A DNA stretch of 64,000 bases, from NCBI GenBank assembly GCA_010015805.1, contig ML978125.1, positions 930,001 through 994,000 of the forward strand, given 5' to 3'. A program made the position numbers and the translations under genes. A model generated the notes under the pieces. The model was given only the letters and a program-made list of their open reading frames with translations. It was not told where the DNA came from and made no database searches. The stretch comes from Rhizodiscina lignyota. Lineage: Eukaryota > Ascomycota > Dothideomycetes > Aulographales > Rhizodiscinaceae. Each line of letters begins with the position of its first letter. Within the stretch, counting starts at the first letter, position 1. Shown one piece after another: positions 31,121 through 41,937 of this stretch.

Positions 31121-33063
31121 CTAACCCAAGCTCTTGTCATCCATAGCGTCGAAGTTCCTCATCAAGTCATAATATAGCCTCATCCCTTCCAAATGCGCAT
31201 CTATATCGATCCTCTCATCGATCGCGCCACCATTGATCAGTGTCCCCTGCCTCGCAGGTGTAAACCGATATACGTTCTTCGTCAGACTCAAGTAATGCTG
31301 AGAATCTGTGTTGCTCAGCATGATGCTCCCTGCCGGAATCACAGTTCTCTTCTCCTTCCGCTCGGGGTCAGCCGTCGCCACATCGACGTCCTCAAAGACC
31401 TGGCGTATAGTGCCCGCGAAGAGCTTCCAGACACCATTTTTGTCATCCGTTGGCGATACAGGGGAAGGCTCCAGGTCGCTGTTCGATGAAAGCGTGACGA
31501 CGCCTGCAGGGTAATTCGAACCGGGCTCTTCGTAGCCAAATCCCCTAAGAGCTAAGCTATGCCTCTGCACAGTCGGATAAACCAGAGCAGCAACATGTTC
31601 CTTGACCTCTTCAATCGTCTGGTGCGGCGCAATGCGGTAATTGACTGTCACATTGACCGAATCCGGGAGCAGACTATCCTGTACTCCGCCGCGAATGATA
31701 TCCACAGCTTGTGAAGTCCGAACCATGAACTCCACATCTCTGCCCTTATTCTCGAACTTCAGCGAGCCGCGCTCGGCCAGACTTTCGCCGAATTGCAGCT
31801 CGTCCTGGTCACCAGCCAGCGCGCTCGGGAGGAAATTCTCGACCTCTTTGCGTGAGTGACGAACGTAGCATTGTAGCAAATTCCTCAGTGGATTCATAGC
31901 CGCTATTTTCGGTGCGAATGATTTACTTTCGAGTTCGGTGATTATCTCGCTCATGATACCGATGCCGGTGTGCTCTGGAGGTTGAGAACTATGTCCCCCG
32001 CTAACCTCAAGGGACAGGACAACATTAAGAAATCCCTTCTCTTGAATAGCTGGTACAGCGTAGAGCAGAGATCCAAGGGTATTAATGCCCATGCCTCCCT
32101 CATCATGAACCATAGCAAGCGAATCTTTTCCCAACTTCTTTTCGAGATGCTGTGCGATCTGCTTTGCCCCAAGTAAGCCACCAGTTTCCTTATCGAATCC
32201 GAAGGCGAACAAGATCGTCCGTTGCGGCTCAAAGCGCTGCTCTAGTAGCTCCTCGGCGACGGATAGTAGGCCGACCAGGTTGCTCTTAGAATGTGAGCCT
32301 CGACCCCAAACATAGCTGTTGTCATGGAAAGCCTGGTATGGTCGATGTTTCCACTTAAGCCACGGCCCCGAGGGGACAACGTCCTGCTGTGCGGTGAAGA
32401 GAATTGGCTTGAGATTATCGTTCCAGCCCTTCCATGTGTACACCAGACCGTATTTATTGATTGTCTCGACAGTTGTATTCGAATGTCTGTTCGCTGTCAG
32501 TAATATGGCCTCGAATATGTACGTCAGAGACCCGCGTACACTCGAGGGAAATGAGCTTTCAAGACCCTGTGCAAATGATCGAATTTCTCCCATCGACGGT
32601 CTTTTCCGAATGGGCCAAAGTTGTCCTCGATCTCCGTGGGGACATTGATTGCCGCACTTAGTCTTTCAACCTGGCGCTGTCTGCTATCAATGCCCATTAA
32701 TCTACGACTGTCTTTCAAGCCATCACTAGGCGGCTGCGCGACCGATGGAACGTTGCACCATGATTCGATCAACTCTTTGTTATCTGGTGGGAACCCGTGG
32801 AGCGTTGAGCTCACGAATGGAGCCGAGGAACTGATCGTTGGAGTTTCGACTACTCCCGAAGTATTTGATGATTGCTCTGAGGGCTGATTCTTCGACGATG
32901 AGGACGAGGAAGAGGAAGGAAGGAAGAGATTGAATCCATGACGCCGTGTATACTCAACAAGCCCAGCGAAGATGAGGCATATGATAAAGACGGCAGTGGG
33001 GAGTCGCCATGAACAGTACCACGGACGGCGTACTTGCGCCGGATTTTCGCCTTCGCCTCCCAT
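31121..33063 (-). CDS. CPS1-like M20 peptidase family protein, probable pseudoenzyme
   Basis: Two exons read downward: 33063-32540 and 32486-31121; 629 residues. The 53-nt intron restores FPRVHSNTTVETINKYGLVYT, which aligns without gaps to the yeast Cps1 type. A short cytoplasmic tail and a single membrane helix (LPTAVFIICLIFAGLVEY, about 21-38) give the type II topology of vacuolar carboxypeptidase S. The M20 fold is complete through GMRLYYDLMRNF. Key residues differ from active relatives: AHQDVVP reads AQQDVVP, GRGSxDDK reads GRGSHSK, FGFDEE reads FGFDKE, and the C-terminal IHTVDERI-type histidine is missing (GGAIDERI). DEGG is kept. The start at 33063 is chosen because it places the helix as in Cps1; an in-frame ATG lies at 33126. 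Confidence 0.85.
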
Positions 33064-35134
33064 TCTTTCATGGAAGATAATATTCACATTGAGACAAAAG
33101 GAGTGATAGGCGAACGGAAATATCAAGCGAGCAGTAAAGGAATATAGCAGACGTTGACAAATTCAAGCTTTCCATCGTCGACTTGTTCCGAGCTGATCAC
33201 AGCATCCAGATCTCTGCTCTTCTCACGACAATCTACCCTGTATGCATTGGGATGTCACCGAACGAATGTCACTGACCGGGGCCGTACCACCCAGGGCGCA
33301 CTACTTCACGACCCTCGGCCATAGATATGCTAATAATAATAAGTCCATCCGTTCTTGTATAGTATATGCGTCTCTCAGCCTCCAGAACCTCCAATCCTGT
33401 GTTTCTTGTTTGCGGACAACACATGGCAGGCGTGATGTTGATGCCACATGTACGAAGTTGAGCTGACGTCGGACTGCGCTGTCCATGTTTAGTGTCTGCC
33501 AGTGTATAGAGAGAGTTCAATGATGGAAGGTCGAGCCCTGTGGTATACATAGATGAAATAGCCTTATGCTTTCGAAACGGGGGACACCTGACCGAGATTG
33601 AAGGAGTTCGATGTGCGCTTGAATTTCTGGGGTACTGTTATGTAATATATTATTCATTTATGACCTAGCGCCTGTGGATGTATCGAATTTCGACCAGGTT
33701 TTAAATCCTTCTAAGGGTGGCCGGAACGACAAAACCTCCCGACCTTTCCGCGCCGTTTCTGAACGTCCTCTTCCTGAAGCCTCAACGGTTCTGTGGTATC
33801 AATTGCTTCTAATCGCAGATGGGTTCAATTACCTGTGTTCTATATGCTAAAATTCCGCATATCCCTTTCGCTGTTAAGCAAGCCGTAATGCTGCGGCTCG
33901 AGTGCAGCGCTGAAATGATTCTCTGACTTACTCGACACCCACAACGTTGGTAGCCATTTACCCTCGACACCTATGTTAATAGGAGACAGTACTTCGTGGA
34001 CTGGCCTCGTCGGATCATACATTACCCTTCGCTCCTAGTGAGTCCTCCGGCTGTCGCAGAAGGCCACCGCCGATCTCCAATCTCTGGGTATGAGACATAT
34101 CTGTGCCACGCCCTACCCGTATTCATAGCCATAGAAGACCACCATGCGCCCCCAGATCGGTTCAGGGTCAGCACTGTGCCGACTCCTGATCTCTTACTGT
34201 TTCAGGATGGGAAGATAGGACAGGGTGTCCCTCGACTCTTCAACGTTTGAGCTGGATCTTGATATCTTGCCTTATCGGGCACGAGAGCAAGACGCATCTG
34301 CTAATGGATCGCATTATGTGCAGCGGGTGTACTCGAAACGCTCTGAGGCTGAAGTGTCTGTCATTCGTCGCTGCTACTACTGGAGAACCGACATTTTTGG
34401 CTAGGCCTGCATCTAGCGCCGACACCGTACTGCGTTTAAGATAGTGAAAATGGAAATGGCCTCCGGAAAAAGTAGCAAAGGGGAAATGCTCGTGATCTTT
34501 ATGTACAGGTGCCACCTCGTGCCTGTAGCGCCTTATAAGCATAATCCTGTTGGATGAGTAAGGCTGGTCCAATCCTCCAAGCATGTGTGCCCAGCTGTGC
34601 AGAAACCAAGCTCCAGCGCCGAGAATGCTTGAGCTAAACTGGTGGCTGGTGCCGAGTGCTACTCTGTAGGGCGATTGCCGCGATGTGCATCACCCAGCAA
34701 CCTGAATCGCCGTTGCTAAAAATTCCCTTGCCCGCGACTACGTCAACGAAGCAGCGAGAGCAAGATTCCGCAGAGACGCGTCGCTTGCCGCCACGAGAGC
34801 GTCGTCAATTTGCGGAGCACCGCCATTTACGTGCGTCAAGATCTCCCACGAGTCAGGTGGCTTAGACGTCGCAATCAAGCAGGTGAGCGGCTCAGGCCCC
34901 TGTGCAGCTGCTGATGAGTGGTGCTCCAAAGCGAGTGGAACGAAGACCCCTCCCCGCGAACCATTCAAAACCACCCAACGCCCCGGTGCTCAAACCTAAT
35001 CTTGCGGCGTAACGACACATCTCACTCCAACCTCCACCTCACTTCAGAACCACCTCGCTCGCGCTACAATCGCTCCATACTTCTTCAACACATTCGCTGC
35101 TTGATCGCGACCGATTCAATACACCCCAACCACA
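33064..35134. other. Gene-poor intergenic region
   Basis: About 2 kb. Short open frames occur on both strands but none has recognisable sequence or consistent splice signals. The final 250 bases (pyrimidine and AC-rich, ending CAACCACA before the ATG) are the promoter and leader of the CYSTM gene. The stretch near 33600-33700 is AT-rich. Confidence 0.5.
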
Positions 35135-35658
35135 ATGTCTGCGCAAGGTTACTACCAGGGTGGCCCCCAATACCCACAACATCCGCAGCAGAGGTGAGTT
35201 TCTTGGTGACCGTCGCACGACGAGTTTACTCGCCGATATCAGGACACGCGCTCACAATCGTCGCAGTTACGGCGGCCCACCGCCGCAGCAGGGCGGATAT
35301 GGATACCAGCAACAGCCTGTGAGTTAACCTGAAGCAATTCATACGAGGCGATTTGGAAGCTGACATGTCATGCGATAGATGCAATATCAGCCAGGTCCTC
35401 CACCACAGCAGGTCGTCGTCCGCGAAAAGAAGGATAAGGGCTGCATTGGCTCACTGTGAGTTGCTTCTGGACGATTTTGGGCCGATTGGAAGTTAACACG
35501 ACTACAGTCTTGCCTGCTTGTGCTGCTGCTTCGTCTGCGAGGAGGGATGCGAGTGCTGCGCGGTATGCTTCAACCCCAAAGCCTATATATCCTAATCGCG
35601 TAGACTAACATATTTCGTTATTCAGGACTGCTGCGAGTGCGCCGAGGACTGCTGCTAG
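35135..35658 (+). CDS. Cysteine-rich transmembrane (CYSTM) protein
   Basis: Five small exons: 35135-35193, 35267-35318, 35395-35456, 35508-35562, 35626-35658; 86 residues. The N-terminus is MSAQGYYQGGPQYPQHP, a Gly/Tyr/Pro/Gln-rich tail (YGGPPPQQGGYGYQQQP). After a charged VVVREKKDKGC segment comes a short helix very rich in cysteine (CIGSLLACLCCCFVC) and a C-terminal run CECCADCCECAEDCC. This is the CYSTM architecture: small tail-anchored membrane proteins linked to stress and metal tolerance in yeasts and plants. The acceptor of intron 2 is uncertain. The site at 35378 has the better branch distance but shifts the frame to an early stop, while 35394 keeps it. Confidence 0.78.
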
Positions 35659-36183
35659 TCTGGCCGACAGAACTTTATAACGGAGCGACAAACCAACCCC
35701 TTACTTTCACGACCTTGATGAGGAAATTTTTGGCGGATGCATGCTTGGGTGGGACAAAACTTCTGTCGATTCCGGCAATCGAGAGTCTGCACATAAATTG
35801 GTCTCGCTCAAAGCACCGCGAATATGGGATATCTATTGCTTTTTCGAGGATTGCAAGGGTTTCCTTAATTGCGGATGCAAGCGTATAGTTCTCTCTCCTT
35901 CAGAAAATCAGACTGGGTTCTTTTTCTTCTTGCGTGTGCTCTCTGTCTGCCTGCCTACTTTCTCCTTCTGGACCCTGTAGCAACATGAATGCATTGCTTT
36001 GCACGTCCTGATCTTTCGATTTGAAGGCGAGCCTGCAAATCTGCGGCTGAGGTCAAGGTCAAGGTCAAGGTCAAGACTTTGACGTGACAAAGCCGTAGCT
36101 GCGGCAGATATATCTGCATTACCAAAGCATTGCTGAATTTTCTCTGCAATTGGGTATCATATGAAGCGAACTTTTCCAGGTCC
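35659..36183. other. Intergenic region between convergent genes
   Basis: 525 bases: 3' UTRs of the CYSTM gene (plus) and PRP4 (minus). It contains a GGTCAA hexamer array at 36051-36075. No gene. Confidence 0.6.
36051..36075 (+). repeat. GGTCAA tandem hexamer array
   Basis: Four perfect copies of GGTCAA followed by a partial one. The same unit as the array at 13700-13721. It lies in the 3' flank of PRP4 and the CYSTM gene. Confidence 0.85.
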
Positions 36184-37746
36184 TCAAACGCCCTCTCCGT
36201 CATCCCTCGCCCACAGCTTCACCGTGCGATCATGCCCACTGCTCACAATCCACTTCCCATCAGTCGTCACATCCGCGCTCAGCACGTTGCCCGAGTGCCC
36301 GCTCAGCGTCTTACACAGTGCCCAATCATCCGCCGAGAAGATATTGACATTCTTATCAAACCCGCAGCTCACAAAGAACGTCCCCGCCTTCTTCGGCACC
36401 ACGTCACCCTTCTCGTCCTTGTGTACGCCAACCCCCGACGCTGGCCCATCCGTACCCTGGAACCAGCGCACGTCCGTCACGCCACCCTTGTGCGCGCCGA
36501 TCGACGCCAGTTCGCGCACCGCGCGTACATCCCAGCACTTGACGAAGCCGTCGCCACTGCCGGACAGCACGCGGTACCCATCGACGCCCCATTCTAACGC
36601 GTAGATGGGTGCAATGTGGCTGTCGAGGTACATGACCATGCGGCCGGTTCGCAAGTCCCAGATGCGACCAATACTGTCAAGGCCACCGCTCGCGAGCAGA
36701 GCACCGTCTGAGTTGAATGCGACGGTGTATACTTCACGTGAGTGGCCCTCTTGCAGGAGGAGTTCAGTGGTGGTATTGATATCCCAGAGACGCCAGGTAG
36801 TGTCGTATGATGCGGACGCAAGGAAGCGGCCTGAGGGATGGAACTCGGTGCGTACGACGCGCCCGCTGTGGCCAGAGAGTGTGGAGATTGGGGTATCGGA
36901 CTCAAGTGACCAGAGGTTGACGTTGCCTTCACCGCCACCAGAGGCGAGGTTCACCGTGGAAGAGGAGACGTCGGAGGAAGGGAGTGTAGCACCAGGGTAC
37001 CAGGAGATGCCACCGACGCGGTCTTTGTGACCACGAAGGAGCTTTTTCTGTTCGAGGTTGGGCACGTCAAGGAGACGAATACTGCCACCCCAATTTCCTG
37101 CTGCGATGATGGAGCCATTTGGCGCGAAGCGTGCTATGCTGACTGGACGGTCTGCTGCGATTTGCGAGCCGTACAGGTCGAAGCCTTGTAGTTTCTCTTT
37201 GATCGCTTTCCGATGTTTGATATGTGTTCGGAGTGGTATTGTGGATTCGAGCTTCTGGAAAGCTAGACGCTCTTTTGCCCTCGGTAGCGAATATCGTGCG
37301 ATTTCTCTCCGCGTGTATAGCAGCTCTGGAATGCCTTCTGTGTAGAACTCTTCCTCCGCCTCTTGCTGTCCCTCCTCTCCTTCTCCCATGTCCATATCGC
37401 CATCACCATCGACTTCATCCACCGCCTCTGCCTGCACCATGAGGAGCTCTCGCAGCCTGTCTCTTCGATCCGCTGGGCCTTCCCCAAAAAGTGTGATGGG
37501 TTCACCCAACTCGCGTAATCTTGCGCGCACTCGTCCATCGTCCGTAGGTACAGCAATTTTCGCCGCTTGTCGCTTCCGTGAGAACTGAGAGAGGATGGCT
37601 GAGGCTTTCTCAGACGGTACGCCGGCCGCGCCTGAGGGCATGAGATAGTCGTGGTCGATGGGCACGCTTGCCAGGTCGATGCCCATTTCCTCGTCCTCAT
37701 CGTCGCGGATGTCTTCGACTAGCGCCTGGCGCGATGGGTGCATCAT
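36184..37746 (-). CDS. PRP4: U4/U6 small nuclear ribonucleoprotein Prp4
   Basis: Single exon, 520 residues. The N-terminal half has the PRP4/SFM splicing-factor motif: [20 protein letters not shown], then [14 protein letters not shown] (about 68-100). The second half is a seven-bladed WD40 propeller beginning near [19 protein letters not shown], with repeated GH...S.LASG..D..I.IWDL patterns (for example [37 protein letters not shown]). Prp4/PRPF4 is a component of the U4/U6 di-snRNP and U4/U6.U5 tri-snRNP needed for spliceosome assembly in the nucleus. The length fits fungal orthologues. The first codons read ATGATGCAC; either ATG could be used. It is divergent from the C2H2 gene at 38021 across 274 bases. 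Confidence 0.92.
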   Translation of the reverse strand: MMHPSRQALVEDIRDDEDEEMGIDLASVPIDHDYLMPSGAAGVPSEKASAILSQFSRKRQAAKIAVPTDDGRVRARLRELGEPITLFGEGPADRRDRLRELLMVQAEAVDEVDGDGDMDMGEGEEGQQEAEEEFYTEGIPELLYTRREIARYSLPRAKERLAFQKLESTIPLRTHIKHRKAIKEKLQGFDLYGSQIAADRPVSIARFAPNGSIIAAGNWGGSIRLLDVPNLEQKKLLRGHKDRVGGISWYPGATLPSSDVSSSTVNLASGGGEGNVNLWSLESDTPISTLSGHSGRVVRTEFHPSGRFLASASYDTTWRLWDINTTTELLLQEGHSREVYTVAFNSDGALLASGGLDSIGRIWDLRTGRMVMYLDSHIAPIYALEWGVDGYRVLSGSGDGFVKCWDVRAVRELASIGAHKGGVTDVRWFQGTDGPASGVGVHKDEKGDVVPKKAGTFFVSCGFDKNVNIFSADDWALCKTLSGHSGNVLSADVTTDGKWIVSSGHDRTVKLWARDDGEGV

Positions 37747-37831
37747 TTTGGCGGTTTGCTGTAGAGAAAGTTGTAAGTTGTAAGTTGAAGGTGGTAAGGC
37801 CTAGAAAAGTACAACGCCAGTGATGAAATGA

Positions 37832-37845
37832 TAGGGTTAGGGTTT
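37832..37845 (+). promoter_or_regulatory. Telo-box-like element in a divergent promoter
   Basis: TAGGGTTAGGGTTT, about two telomeric repeat units, sits between the PRP4 start and the C2H2 gene start. It includes the telo-box AAACCCTA on the minus strand. In plants and some fungi such boxes occur in promoters of translation and RNA-processing genes and are bound by Myb/TRF-type factors. Regulation of PRP4 by it is inference. Confidence 0.5.
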
Positions 37846-38020
37846 GGGGGTTGGCGTTTAGGGCTGTTGATTGGCCGGTCAATCGTCCACCTTGGATCTC
37901 CTTCAGCCTCCTTCCACCGTGGAACTCCATGAAAAGCGATTAATACGCCGAGCTGGCATTTTCACGCCATGTTTGGATTCTTGCCCACTGCACGCTTTCC
38001 ACGGTTCGTCTTTTCGGACC

Positions 38021-39410
38021 ATGGCTGACTTCCTTTCACGCCCTCCTATTGCTGAGGAGTTTGTTTTCGATGATTTCATAAACGATTCCGAACTTCTACC
38101 AGATGCGCTCGCCAACGACCCTTTCAATGTCGAAGTTGAATGCGCTCATCAGCAGAGTCCGATGGACACCTCATGGGAACATTGGACGAACGATTATCTA
38201 TATCTCGGACTGAATGCTGCAATTGCAACCGAACAAGAGCAGATAGACTTCGCTCCACGAAGAGATTCTTTTACCAACTGCCTTGCTTTGGTCACAGAAG
38301 CTGAGGATACTTTGGCTCCTGATCCACTGCCCATCTCTGAATGTCCTATAATTCTTGATCTCCCCGATGCTACGTGCAATGGGGAAGTGGCGGCAACCGG
38401 CGAGACCTCGTTCCAAGCGGACGCCGGCGTGCGAAGAAAAAGACGTGTGGCTTCACAAGCTCTGCAAAAGTTCACATCGAACCAGACAGGGAAGTGTGAT
38501 ATCACATGCTACAAGCACCGGCGGCCGCAAAGGAAGAAAACGATACTCACGAAAGCATCCATCGGAAACTTCAATCGAAGGGAAACCGTCTTCTCAGTCA
38601 CAGAATCGGAAAGTAACGTACTATTGCACGGTTTGCAGGAAAGGGTTCAGGGGTTGCTATGATTGGAAGCGCCACGAAGCTACACATTTCGACAACATTC
38701 AGAAATGGATCTGCATGCCAGAAAACACGGCGATTCATAATTCAACGTGTGCTTTCTGTGAATCACCTCAGCCAAACTCAGAACATTTTAAGGGCCACAG
38801 AGTTCACGATTGCCTTCAGCGCCCGCTCGCCGAAAGAACATTTGGGCGGAAAGATCTCTTGAAACAGCATATAAAGGACTGGCATTTGGACAAGAAACCT
38901 CCAATGGACCAGAAAGGGCAGGATGAGATCTTAGCTCGCTGGTTCAAGGACACGGATCCCGCAGAGCTAAGCGCGAACGGCCTTTGGTGCGGGTTCTGCG
39001 AGACGATACTACACACTTTGACCGAACGAGTCGATCATATTACGGAACACTATCGGAATGGTTGGCACATTGTGTTGTGGACTACCCTAAGTGATGCTTG
39101 CATAGAGGGTGACCGTATGGAGGAATGGTGCCTCCTTTGTTACCTACGGGTGCCAGTTTTTAATGCACATATCGTCCGAGTCACGCTGATGCGCCACAGT
39201 TTCCGGCATGAGAACGACATGGACTTCCTGGATCATCTACGCAACGTACATGCCGTCAACACTGACAACATCGATAATGTGGCTTTCACATGCCCTCTAA
39301 CTTGCGGCCACTGGGATAAAAGCTTGGTAATTCAAAACCCATTTATGGGCATAGCTATTGCGCACTGGGTCTTGATCAAGCGGCTCAAAGTCCGGAAGCG
39401 AAACCTTTAG
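38021..39410 (+). CDS. C2H2 zinc-finger protein, fungal
   Basis: Starts at MADFLSRPPIAEEF (context GGACCATGGCT). The first part is acidic (FDDFINDSELLPDAL) and could be an activation region. The second part, in another frame, carries a classical finger, YYCTVCRKGFRGCYDWKRHE (C-x2-C-x12-H-x3-H). It is followed by further degenerate Cys/His units: WICMPENTA, CAFCESPQPNSEHFKGH, FGRKDLLKQHIKDWH and WCGFCETILHTLTERVDHI. The layout is common in filamentous-fungal C2H2 regulators. A short intron between about 38446 and 38560 must join the two frames. Several donor/acceptor pairs satisfy the phase (for example donor GTGTGG after AGAC with acceptor CAAAG), so the exact junction is left open. The nuclear role is inferred from the fingers. 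Confidence 0.72.
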
Positions 39411-39822
39411 TTTATGTTGTACTATACGGGGTTGAACAAAGTGCGCTTTGGATCCGATATTGCGAACGCCATGTTCAGGTTATTGTAGGTGCAAATTCTG
39501 CTTCGAGATTTCCGTAAAGATATCTCAATTATATCTTCTTGTATTCCGAAGCCTGTACACAGGAAGAGTAACAAAACGCAATGAGTGACAATGTCGTGAA
39601 GCCTGGTTTAAGCAGCTACAGCTTCCTCACCAGCAACGGGAAATCCGTAGCATTAATGGTCTGAAAGAAAGTATTTCAGCAAAACGCCGTCATGCCAACG
39701 TCCTAAAACACCATCACATCGGAGTTGGAGAGACAGTATTGTTAGCTCGTGTTGCGCAGTCGCTACAGTTGGCAATAGCTTTCGGTACAGTTCCGAAGGA
39801 CTTGGAGCTGAGGGTGGTAGTT
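39411..39822. other. Intergenic region between convergent genes
   Basis: 412 bases of 3' flank shared by the C2H2 gene (plus) and the stalk protein gene (minus). AT-rich in the first half. No gene seen. Confidence 0.6.
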
Positions 39823-41937
39823 CTAGGTGTCTGAATAGTACGGCTGGGGGGAATCAAAAGCCTTCGGCGTCTGAGGGCTATACACAGTCTCCATTGGCGT
39901 CGCTGGCACCGCCTTGTACTTCTTACGCTTAATCATGAAGATACTAATGATTCGTGTAGTCAGTCGCTGGGTTGAAAAATGGCCAAGTTGAGGGAAAGAC
40001 ACAGTCGGAAGGGCGCAAGAGTAGGGACATACCAATAGCATCCTGTAACCAACGCGAGGAATGCCGGGACACCAAGGCCAATGCTCAGCCCAAGAATCAA
40101 TTTCTCGTTAACTCCGGCGGTAGAATCAATCGTGGAACCATTATGATGCGAGAAGTCCGGCGAACTCGTCGGCGGAGGTGTATAAGAAGAGGGCCTTCCG
40201 GACGTTGAAGCCAGCTGTTTTGCATTTGTTCCGAAAGGGATCGTCGTTGAAACGCTATTCGATGTTGAGTTGGGATAGCTGGTGTCAGTTCCAGACGGCA
40301 CCAGAGTGGTCAGCGCAGTGGTATATGTTGTCCTGGAAGCTTAGCGTCAGCTTTACATAGCAGTAAGATAAAGAGCATGTGCGGAAAGTGCCATCTCTTA
40401 CGTTGCTTGTTGGGATGCCGGGCAATTGATCGTTGACACCATGCATGATACGCCGGTATACGTCACTGTTGTGCTGACCTCCATAGAATTGTCTCTTGCA
40501 CCAACGACTCTGGGCATCAAGCCACCAGAAGAATCTGCGCTAGTAGACGTGGTTGTTGCAGATACGGTTTTTGTCTTCGATGCCGCGCAAACATCGGCGA
40601 GTGTCGTGTAAAAGATGGCCGTCGTCTTGTCGATATTCGGTCCCCACCTGTGGGAATCGAGAGCCAGAGTCGCTCCAGCCGCTGCACCAAGGCCAAGTGT
40701 ATATTCTTCGACAATACGTAGCTCGCAGCCGCTGCTATCGCCTGCATTGGAGCCAGTGACATGTGTCGCGAACTCAGCAATGTCGGCATAAAGACCTAGC
40801 TCAACACCGCCGCTAGCGCTGAAATCCCCAATATCCTTGGTCTCGAAGTCCATTCCGATATGGCAGCCTAGCTTTAAAAGGGCTGTGATCGTTCCCGAGC
40901 CGTGTATTTGGACGGGGAGAAACTCGAATTGGCCGCCGTTCCTTTATTTCAAGTATCATTAGCAACAACCGACTATATATCTCACGGCTTCGCAATTTTT
41001 AGGGTAGACACACATAATCAGATCAAGCTTGTCAGTATCAGGCTCGAATAAATTGAGGGTAAAGCCGAGTCCATCATTCATCAGAATGTGAAAGCCGCTT
41101 GAAATGTCAACGTCCGCATCCACCGAGAGTATCAGGTCAACAGTAAAGATTACGCCGACCATGATATCCTCGCCTAAGCTGAAGCCAATCGGGGTGTCAG
41201 ATGAGTAGATGTTCAAACTGTAGGTCGCACCAGCCGTCAGCTGAAGCTCAATGTCCATGTACAGCTCTAGCCCATTGAAGTCGAGCTCCATTTGGACATT
41301 TGAAATCCCGCTGATATTGTTAACATTGAAAGTCTCATTGAGAGTTGGGAGCGCTGGTATGTTCTCAAAGCTCAAGGAGGCTATGTCATCAATAGCTGCT
41401 TCGACGACGGACTCAATCTCGTCGACTGCCTCGTGCCAAACATTCTCAACATAGCCTTCAATTCCAGACTTGAATGTGCTCAAAGCCTGAGATGCGTTAA
41501 AGTTGCCATCAGTCGTGAGCGTTGCTACAACGTCGGACTTGATGTAACACGTCTGACAAAGGATTTTCACGTCGTAGTTCGCAGTGGCGTTCCCACCTGC
41601 GACCTGGCCGGACGTCGAGCTGTAGTTTTAATTAGACAAATTAGACACTCATTCAGCACATAGTAGGAAGAGCATGAACGTCTGCGTACCCGCTATGAGT
41701 ATATATGACCCCGTTTGTCCAACTTTTCCCTAAAGATATCGTCTTCCGGATGGTGCTATCTCGTTTAAAGACATTGGGGGCAGGGAAGCCTCGACCAAGT
41801 ACTCGAAAAGAGTTGATATCAGTTGCCCCACCGGCACTACGTTCATGTACGACAATATTTGACGCGGACGATCCCGAGGCTATGAAGCAGACACTCAGTA
41901 ACCAATGAAGAGCGTAAACGAAGGAGCGGGACACCAT
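39823..41937 (-). CDS. Secreted-domain, single-pass membrane protein (Mid2-like layout)
   Basis: Five exons read downward: 41937-41690, 41619-41014, 40941-40402, 40332-40033, 39943-39823; 604 residues. All junctions keep phase and have GT-AG ends. A signal peptide starts MVSRSFVYALHWLLSVCFIASG. The large lumenal part is rich in alternating hydrophobic strands (VQMELDFNGLELYMDIELQL, VIFTVDLILSVDADVDI) with few cysteines, one in CQTCYIK. Then comes a Ser/Thr-rich stalk (SATTTSTSADSSGG, TSNSVSTTIPFG), and one membrane helix (LILGLSIGLGVPAFLALVTG) continuing over the last intron into FMIKRKKYK. The cytoplasmic tail is short, with SPQTPKAF and PYYSDT. The layout of signal peptide, ectodomain, glycosylated stalk, helix and basic tail resembles fungal wall-sensor or Mid2-like proteins. 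The ectodomain is not recognised. Confidence 0.75.

Noticed and set aside
31121-33126. Frameshifted pseudogene interpretation of the M20 gene
   Set aside because: A 53-nt intron with a GT-AG border and CTGAC branch joins the two frames exactly at the point expected from Cps1.
37871-38020. N-terminal extension of the C2H2 protein
   Set aside because: The extension lacks an ATG start and reaches into the short divergent promoter; the ATG at 38021 has a strong context.
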